Position numbers and translations under genes: made by a program. From NCBI GenBank assembly GCA_012513245.1, contig JAAZCN010000131.1, forward strand, positions 1 through 11,060: a stretch of DNA of 11,060 bases, written 5' to 3'. Shown here piece by piece: positions 8,701-11,060 of the stretch. The notes under the pieces are model-generated. The model did no database searches, was not told where the DNA came from, and saw only the letters and a program-made list of their open reading frames with translations. Each line of letters starts with the position of its first letter. Within the stretch, counting starts at the first letter, position 1. The stretch is from Synergistaceae bacterium. GTDB taxonomy: Bacteria; Synergistota; Synergistia; Synergistales; Synergistaceae.

Positions 8701-8838
8701 GAAGTTCCATTGCGACTTGGTGATTTCGAAACTACGATTAAGTTTGTTGAAACCCATTTTAACGATATCAGAACGGTCGTAAAAGAATCTATAGAATCCA
8801 AAGGAGTGTCTTCAGAGAATTTCATTAATGCGAATTAA
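5728..8838 (+). CDS. Sacsin-like GHKL ATPase with C-terminal two-CxxC (degenerate HNH-like) module
   Basis: The ATG at 5728 is chosen because AGGAG (5714-5718) lies 9 nt upstream; the in-frame ATG at 5719 directly touches that site. This gives 1036 residues and an 11-nt overlap with the helicase gene, so the two are co-transcribed and probably translationally coupled. Residues 1-~260 form a Bergerat-fold ATPase of the sacsin/NO VEIN type: ELLQNAEDA with E39 and N43, HDGR with D66 and G67, and the IGKFGIGFKS loop at about 93-102. GRDNIPKDD near 295 is typical of this subgroup. A long middle region has no motif I recognise. A charged linker (about 850-905) leads to C919-x2-C922 and C960-x2-C963. 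This spacing resembles a zinc-bound HNH fold, but the catalytic HH is replaced (FEAIEAF), so it may bind DNA without cutting it. Likely role: ATP-dependent partner or sensor for the helicase. Confidence 0.85.
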   Translation: MSSNYDKIREDNIREYGQGTRHLSFLGRLYTDRTHFIFELLQNAEDAGASKVLFKLFEDRLEVFHDGRLFNEKDVRGICGVGEGTKAKDLTQIGKFGIGFKSVYAYTNTPKIYSGDEHFKIENYVRPYTIQQREIGESSTTLFSFLFDKEDVRPEIVCREISSGLQQLNARTLIFLRKIKEIEYRLPDGLKGVYTRDEVIRGVAREVTILERDSIWTSSQSWLIFQRSVEVPHIAKDCPRYVSVEIGFCLDKNENERGRYEKVVKVKDSTLIVYFPTEKETRLGFLIQGPYKTTPGRDNIPKDDYWNTTLVIETAHLIAEVLPQLKDLGLLSVSMLESLPIRIDDFPPGSMFLPIVESVRQTLANKELLPADDGSFVNAQNAKLARSGGLRDLLDYEQLSKLFQPKDALKWNVMKWLQGSITQDLTPELHKYLLNELGVDDITPERFARIITGNFLSIQADEWLLKFYGFLLGQEALWRLASPGRMQGILRSKPIVRLQDGSHVEPFRLDGQTPNAFMPPPEDTDFPIVKRSIASDEQAENFLKRLGLSEPDVFDDIIEQVLPKYLKNDFFSIYEAEHVDDINKIIRALTSDSVAGRKRVIKKATQTPFLKAVDLVGNVAFKKPSDIYQESPDLRLYFFGLTNVWFLSEQQLVSAVHSNFLIDLGINTLPQIVQFSDGVPPDIKRASTRPEIVINYNLHGLDNFLKSLEATHSFENKKESVVVLWDYLKDHLQQKHTLFKGYYQWYSSRRTDSTYFDSKILISLRNARWIPTRDGSMEKPENTCTGQLLEYFQGAEELIMALGIRQGVGISKLSEKDQKYEHANSLGISLEDIELVKNHPDEFAQFKAKIAKGDNKPAFPSRNVTNPERREQRIKEHLSESPEKKYEERNRNVRTSRSAIAPSLWLKEQYTNEDGQMVCQICKKEMPFRKRNGQYYFEAIEAFSQEQFSMEHEAQFLALCPLCAAMYKELVKKDDAKMTDLIKVILNKESLEVPLRLGDFETTIKFVETHFNDIRTVVKESIESKGVSSENFINAN

Positions 8839-9210
8839 GATATTATAAGATAAGCAAAATTTAAAATACAGTATATGAAAAGCATGCTGGGGAACTAAGG
8901 TACTGACACAAACAGAGATCTTAACAGTGGAATCAATGATGCAAATGATACTAGACAACGGGGTACAATACTTCCCAAGACAGGACCGAAATCTTACAAC
9001 TGAACATCGGATAGCAGACGCAAGGCGAGGGTCGAACTGATATGGAGCGAGATGGCCACCGTCAAGATGCTGAGCCCGATGATGGGGGGATTTCCTGAAG
9101 CTTGTTCCCGACAGAAACATGAAAGATTACAACACTGCATTATTCTGGTGCAAAGTTTTTCTACAGGGAAAAAGCTTTACCTCATTTTCCGTTTCAGAAG
9201 TGGCTTATGC
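8839..9210. other. Intergenic debris with no recognised gene
   Basis: About 370 bp follows the ATPase gene. From 8883 to 9039 one + frame stays open without a proper start and includes LTQTEILTVESMMQMIL, which I cannot assign. The part near 9010-9085 is richer in GC than its surroundings. The open minus-strand frame here has no ribosome binding site and no recognisable domain. The whole looks like a patchwork of truncated sequence. No clear terminator hairpin was found after the ATPase gene. Confidence 0.45.
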
Positions 9211-9249
9211 AACAGCCAATGGGGTCAGACCTACACAATTAACAAAAGT
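9211..9249. repeat. IS21-end-like repeat, copy C; right member of the long direct repeat
   Basis: 9211-9247 matches 281-317 at 34 of 37 positions in direct orientation, including 21 identical consecutive bases at 9220-9240. There is no transposase frame beside it, so it is a solitary element end or the product of recombination or duplication. Direct orientation argues against it being simply the other terminus of a single insertion sequence. Confidence 0.85.
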
Positions 9250-9348
9250 CAATAAATTTAAACAGAAAAGGCTCACAACGTGAAACTGTTTGAAATTATT
9301 TAGTATTTCAGTGCGGCAAATTATCTCGCACTAAATCCGGTTTTAAGC

Positions 9349-9376
9349 TTGAATATTTCCAGTTTAATAGTATAAT
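9349..9376 (+). promoter_or_regulatory. Promoter of the SAM riboswitch
   Basis: TTGAAT at 9349-9354 and a perfect TATAAT at 9371-9376 are separated by 16 bp. A start point near 9383 would lie about 20 nt before the aptamer, as expected for an S-box leader. It is a good match to the housekeeping sigma factor consensus. Confidence 0.75.
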
Positions 9377-9401
9377 TAAGTTGTACCAAAAACAATTGAA
9401 A

Positions 9402-9510
9402 CTTTTATCCAGAGTGGCTGAGGGACTGGCCCTATGAAGCCCGGCAACCTACCTGAAAAGGTGTGGTGCCAACACCAGAACCCCGAGATTTTCGGGGTGG
9501 ATGATAAGAG
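9402..9510 (+). ncRNA. SAM-I (S-box) riboswitch aptamer
   Basis: The conserved S-box blocks occur in order: GAGGGACTGGCCC, ATGAAGCCCGGCAACC, GGTGCCAA, then a helix CCCCGAGATTTTCGGGG, then GGATGATAAGAGG. The closing helix P1 pairs 9402-9409 with 9503-9510 over 8 bp with one G-U. S-box RNAs bind S-adenosylmethionine and normally repress methionine or cysteine biosynthesis and transport genes. The expression platform is visible: GATAAGAGG (9503-9511) can also pair at 8 of 9 positions with CCTCTCATC (9563-9571), the 5' arm of the terminator. SAM binding should hold P1 closed and let the terminator form. The oddity lies downstream, where no methionine-related gene remains. Confidence 0.95.
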
Positions 9511-9560
9511 GAGACCCATAAGCATGGATTCTTTGTATCTGTGTTTTAATGGCGGCCTAA

Positions 9561-9587
9561 GGCCTCTCATCCGAGAGGTCTTTTTTT
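9561..9587 (+). terminator. Rho-independent terminator of the SAM riboswitch
   Basis: GGCCTCTC (9561-9568) pairs with GAGAGGTC (9573-9580) over 8 bp with one G-U, around a 4-nt loop, and is followed by seven T at 9581-9587. Its 5' arm overlaps the predicted antiterminator pairing, so it should form only when SAM is bound. Confidence 0.9.
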
Positions 9588-9772
9588 CGTCTTAAAATCT
9601 GGATGAAACGTTGAAAAGGAGTGTTTGCGATGGAAGCGTCACTTCCCGCATAGAAGGGCAGCCTTTTCCAGAGATACGGTCTCAAGTGTCAAGAAAAAAA
9701 AGATTAGAAGATACAAACCGGAACAAAAAATAGCGGACATGAATATATGTCCTTTAGTTAGGGGGAAAGCTC
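9588..9772 (+). other. Truncated leader and 7-codon reading frame after the riboswitch
   Basis: AAAGGAG (9615-9621) precedes an ATG at 9630 with 8-nt spacing, as expected for the regulated gene, but the frame MEASLPA ends at TAG 9651-9653. The same frame then stays open for about 25 more codons to a second TAG near 9732, without recognisable similarity. This is probably the start of the lost riboswitch-controlled gene, or a new junction after a deletion. A hairpin-forming inverted repeat lies near the end of this stretch. Confidence 0.5.
9735..9752. repeat. Short inverted repeat GGACAT / ATGTCC
   Basis: Six base pairs close a 6-nt loop just ahead of the gene at 9773, followed by TTTAG. The T run is too short for a convincing terminator. 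It could be a weak terminator relic or an operator; I cannot decide. Confidence 0.35.
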
Positions 9773-10444
9773 ATGTGTGAGGAGATTAGATCTGCAGAGG
9801 ATGATGTAGTTTCTGAGTGGAAGGAAATTGTATCTAATGACGATGATGTGGCTTCTGGGGAACTTTTGTCTTGGAGTGGGTTGTCTGATATTTGGGACAG
9901 ACACGAATTATGGGGAGAGTTTGACTTTCTTAGGGATGTCGCAGAGTTTTGTAGTCATATCGATATCGGAAGGGAAGAGTGGGATGCTAATTTTCCAGGG
10001 CATTCGGGTACTTGGCATATCATAGAGACTGACGATGAGGATGAACTGAAAAAAGAAATGCGTAAAAGGCTCGCTAGTTTGATACGGACTAACCGTAGAA
10101 AGATTAAGTTGTTTATTAAAAAGCAGGAAGAACAAGAGAAGCAAAAATTGGAGAAATTGAGAAAAGGACCAAAAAGAAGTGTCTATATAGGCACAGCGTG
10201 GATTTGGGACGATGTTTCACCTACAAAATACGAGTATTATTTTGAAACTCCATTTGATGATAAGCATCCCCGGTTAATAATATGGGAAAAAGCTAACGAC
10301 CGCTGGTCTAAATCTTACGAATTGAATCATGGGTATAGCGGAGATATGAAAGAGGAAGGCATTCAATTTATGAGGCAATTCAATAAAGGTACAGATGATG
10401 TTCTCGAGGTTATTCTTGGGGCTCTTTTAAAGGAGGAATGTTGA
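9773..10444 (+). CDS. Hypothetical protein, 223 aa
   Basis: I do not recognise this family. A G-rich ribosome binding site (AGGGGGAAAG) precedes the ATG at a normal distance. The first ~35 residues are acidic. Tryptophans are frequent between residues 34 and 81 (LSWSGLSDIWDRHELW and GTWHI). Residues about 87-132 form a strongly charged, Lys/Glu-rich stretch that is probably a long helix or coiled coil. The C-terminal part (about 136-223) looks like a small alpha/beta domain with repeated aromatic residues (YIGTAWIWDD, KYEYYF). There is no signal peptide or membrane segment, so it is probably cytoplasmic. It is the first gene of a compact run with two more genes and only 1 nt before the next start. 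The SAM riboswitch upstream is unlikely to be its native regulator, although read-through from it could reach this gene. Confidence 0.65.
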   Translation: MCEEIRSAEDDVVSEWKEIVSNDDDVASGELLSWSGLSDIWDRHELWGEFDFLRDVAEFCSHIDIGREEWDANFPGHSGTWHIIETDDEDELKKEMRKRLASLIRTNRRKIKLFIKKQEEQEKQKLEKLRKGPKRSVYIGTAWIWDDVSPTKYEYYFETPFDDKHPRLIIWEKANDRWSKSYELNHGYSGDMKEEGIQFMRQFNKGTDDVLEVILGALLKEEC

Positions 10445-10445
10445 T

Positions 10446-10658
10446 ATGTCCGAGGTTAAGTACAGGATAGTAAAGGGCAGGGTGTCCTCTATAAAAGAGG
10501 CATCGCTGGACGACCCAATATACAACAACAACTTCGTGTTTGGAGGAACTATTTTAAGAAAGTCTTCAAAGCCGGATGATGAGAAAACAGATTTGGAAGG
10601 CCAGAAGAAGGAACAAGAGAATCAGGTGGAGGCCGGAGCGGACGAAAATGTTAATTAG
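10446..10658 (+). CDS. Small hypothetical protein, 70 aa
   Basis: An excellent AGGAGG at 10431-10436 lies 9 nt before the ATG, inside the end of the previous gene, whose stop is 1 nt upstream. This supports a real, coupled gene despite its size. Residues 1-40 carry mixed hydrophobic and charged residues (KYRIVKGRVSSIKEA, then NNNFVFGGTIL). The last 30 are hydrophilic and rich in Glu, Lys and Gln, so probably disordered. I do not recognise a family and see no export signal. Its 3' end overlaps the ankyrin gene by 11 nt. Confidence 0.6.
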   Translation: MSEVKYRIVKGRVSSIKEASLDDPIYNNNFVFGGTILRKSSKPDDEKTDLEGQKKEQENQVEAGADENVN

Positions 10659-11060
10659 AACTCGTTACGTGACGCCGCTGCTAGTTGCTGCCTTTTTTGG
10701 CAGTACATCAAAAGTAATAGCGCTTATTGAAGCAGGTGCTGACCTAAATGCTAAAGATATTGAAGGTCGGACATCACTCCATGTTGCTGTACGTAACGGT
10801 CATAGAGAGATAATTACTGCTCTCATTAAAGCCGGTGCTGACATAAATACTAACGATTACTATTATTCTAATCCGCTACACGCTGCAGCTTATAGAGGCC
10901 AGGCAGACATAGCCTTAGCTCTTGTTAACGCTGGAGCTGATATAAATGCTAAAGCTGAGGACGGTTGTACACCGTTGGGTTATGCTGCACTAAATGGTCA
11001 TACAGAAACAGTTATCGTGCTGATAAAAGCGGGTGCTGACATAAATATTAAGAATAGTGA
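10648..11060 (+). CDS. Ankyrin-repeat protein (3' end beyond the window)
   Basis: From ATG 10648, with GGAG at 10635-10638 as ribosome binding site 9 nt upstream, 137 codons are open to the window edge. They encode ankyrin repeats of about 33 residues, marked by AGADLNAKDIEGRTSLHVA, AGADINTNDYYYSNPLHAA, AGADINAKAEDGCTPLGYA and a fourth AGADINIKN. Ankyrin repeats bind other proteins and have no catalytic role. The protein starts almost directly in the repeats, without a signal peptide, so it is probably cytoplasmic. The 11-nt overlap with the preceding gene suggests translational coupling. Its job is probably to bind a partner, perhaps one of the two preceding proteins. The repeats are also alike at the DNA level, so they may expand or shrink by recombination. 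What follows the fourth repeat is not visible. Confidence 0.85.
   Translation, partial: MLIRTRYVTPLLVAAFFGSTSKVIALIEAGADLNAKDIEGRTSLHVAVRNGHREIITALIKAGADINTNDYYYSNPLHAAAYRGQADIALALVNAGADINAKAEDGCTPLGYAALNGHTETVIVLIKAGADINIKNS

Noticed and set aside
2133..8838. Assignment as a standard DISARM system
   Set aside because: The helicase resembles DrmD, but no DUF1998 protein, phospholipase D protein or methylase is present and the GHKL ATPase is not a DISARM core gene.
8812..9120. 102-codon minus-strand frame across the end of the ATPase gene and the debris
   Set aside because: It has no ribosome binding site or domain, its amino-acid make-up is unnatural and it overlaps a well-supported gene.
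9052..9255. 67-codon + frame running into repeat copy C
   Set aside because: It ends inside the IS-end-like repeat, lacks a good ribosome binding site and looks like chance translation of debris.
1..11060. CRISPR array, transfer RNA or ribosomal RNA genes
   Set aside because: No regularly spaced short repeats with unique spacers and no cloverleaf-type or ribosomal RNA sequence were recognised; the left-end repeats are too few and belong to IS ends.

Overview
The window looks like accessory DNA from a Gram-positive, moderately AT-rich Firmicute, probably a clostridial or Peptococcaceae-type anaerobe. That placement is inference. It rests on strong AGGAGG-type ribosome binding sites, a consensus TATAAT promoter feeding an S-box (SAM-I) riboswitch with an intrinsic terminator, and an IS21-family transposase fragment. 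All intact genes are on the + strand. The region is a mosaic of intact defence-like genes and debris of mobile elements and truncated genes.

Left edge (1-543): a truncated minus-strand istA (IS21 transposase) fragment abuts a set of regularly spaced repeats containing GTCAGACCTACA. They look like IS21-type terminal transposase-binding sites. A near-identical copy of the repeat, in the same orientation, lies at 9211-9247, so about 8.9 kb containing the whole defence-like block is bracketed by direct repeats.

Core (544-8838): the first gene (544-1806) combines an N-terminal domain with an S-D-H-C-Y-N-R-x-N motif and a C-terminal HhH-GPD/endonuclease III-like half that keeps a candidate catalytic Asp and a four-cysteine iron-sulphur pattern. 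Next is a short stretch holding a candidate extended -10 promoter, the first ~35 codons of an ADP-ribosylglycohydrolase, and the last ~20 codons of an unidentified gene whose stop overlaps the next start. A tightly coupled pair follows. It encodes a 1201-aa HEPN plus SNF2-type helicase and a 1036-aa sacsin-like GHKL ATPase with a C-terminal two-CxxC (degenerate HNH-like) module; the two genes overlap by 11 nt. Helicase plus GHKL ATPase is a plausible anti-phage module. The unidentified upstream tail suggests that a further operon member, perhaps a methyltransferase, has been lost.

Right part (8839-11060): unidentified debris leads to the second direct repeat. After it comes a complete SAM-I riboswitch with its own promoter, antiterminator pairing and terminator, but only a 7-codon reading frame follows it, so it appears orphaned. 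The window ends with a compact three-gene run: an unrecognised 223-aa protein, an unrecognised 70-aa protein, and an ankyrin-repeat protein that continues past the window.

Family names come from motif recognition by eye. No database search was run.
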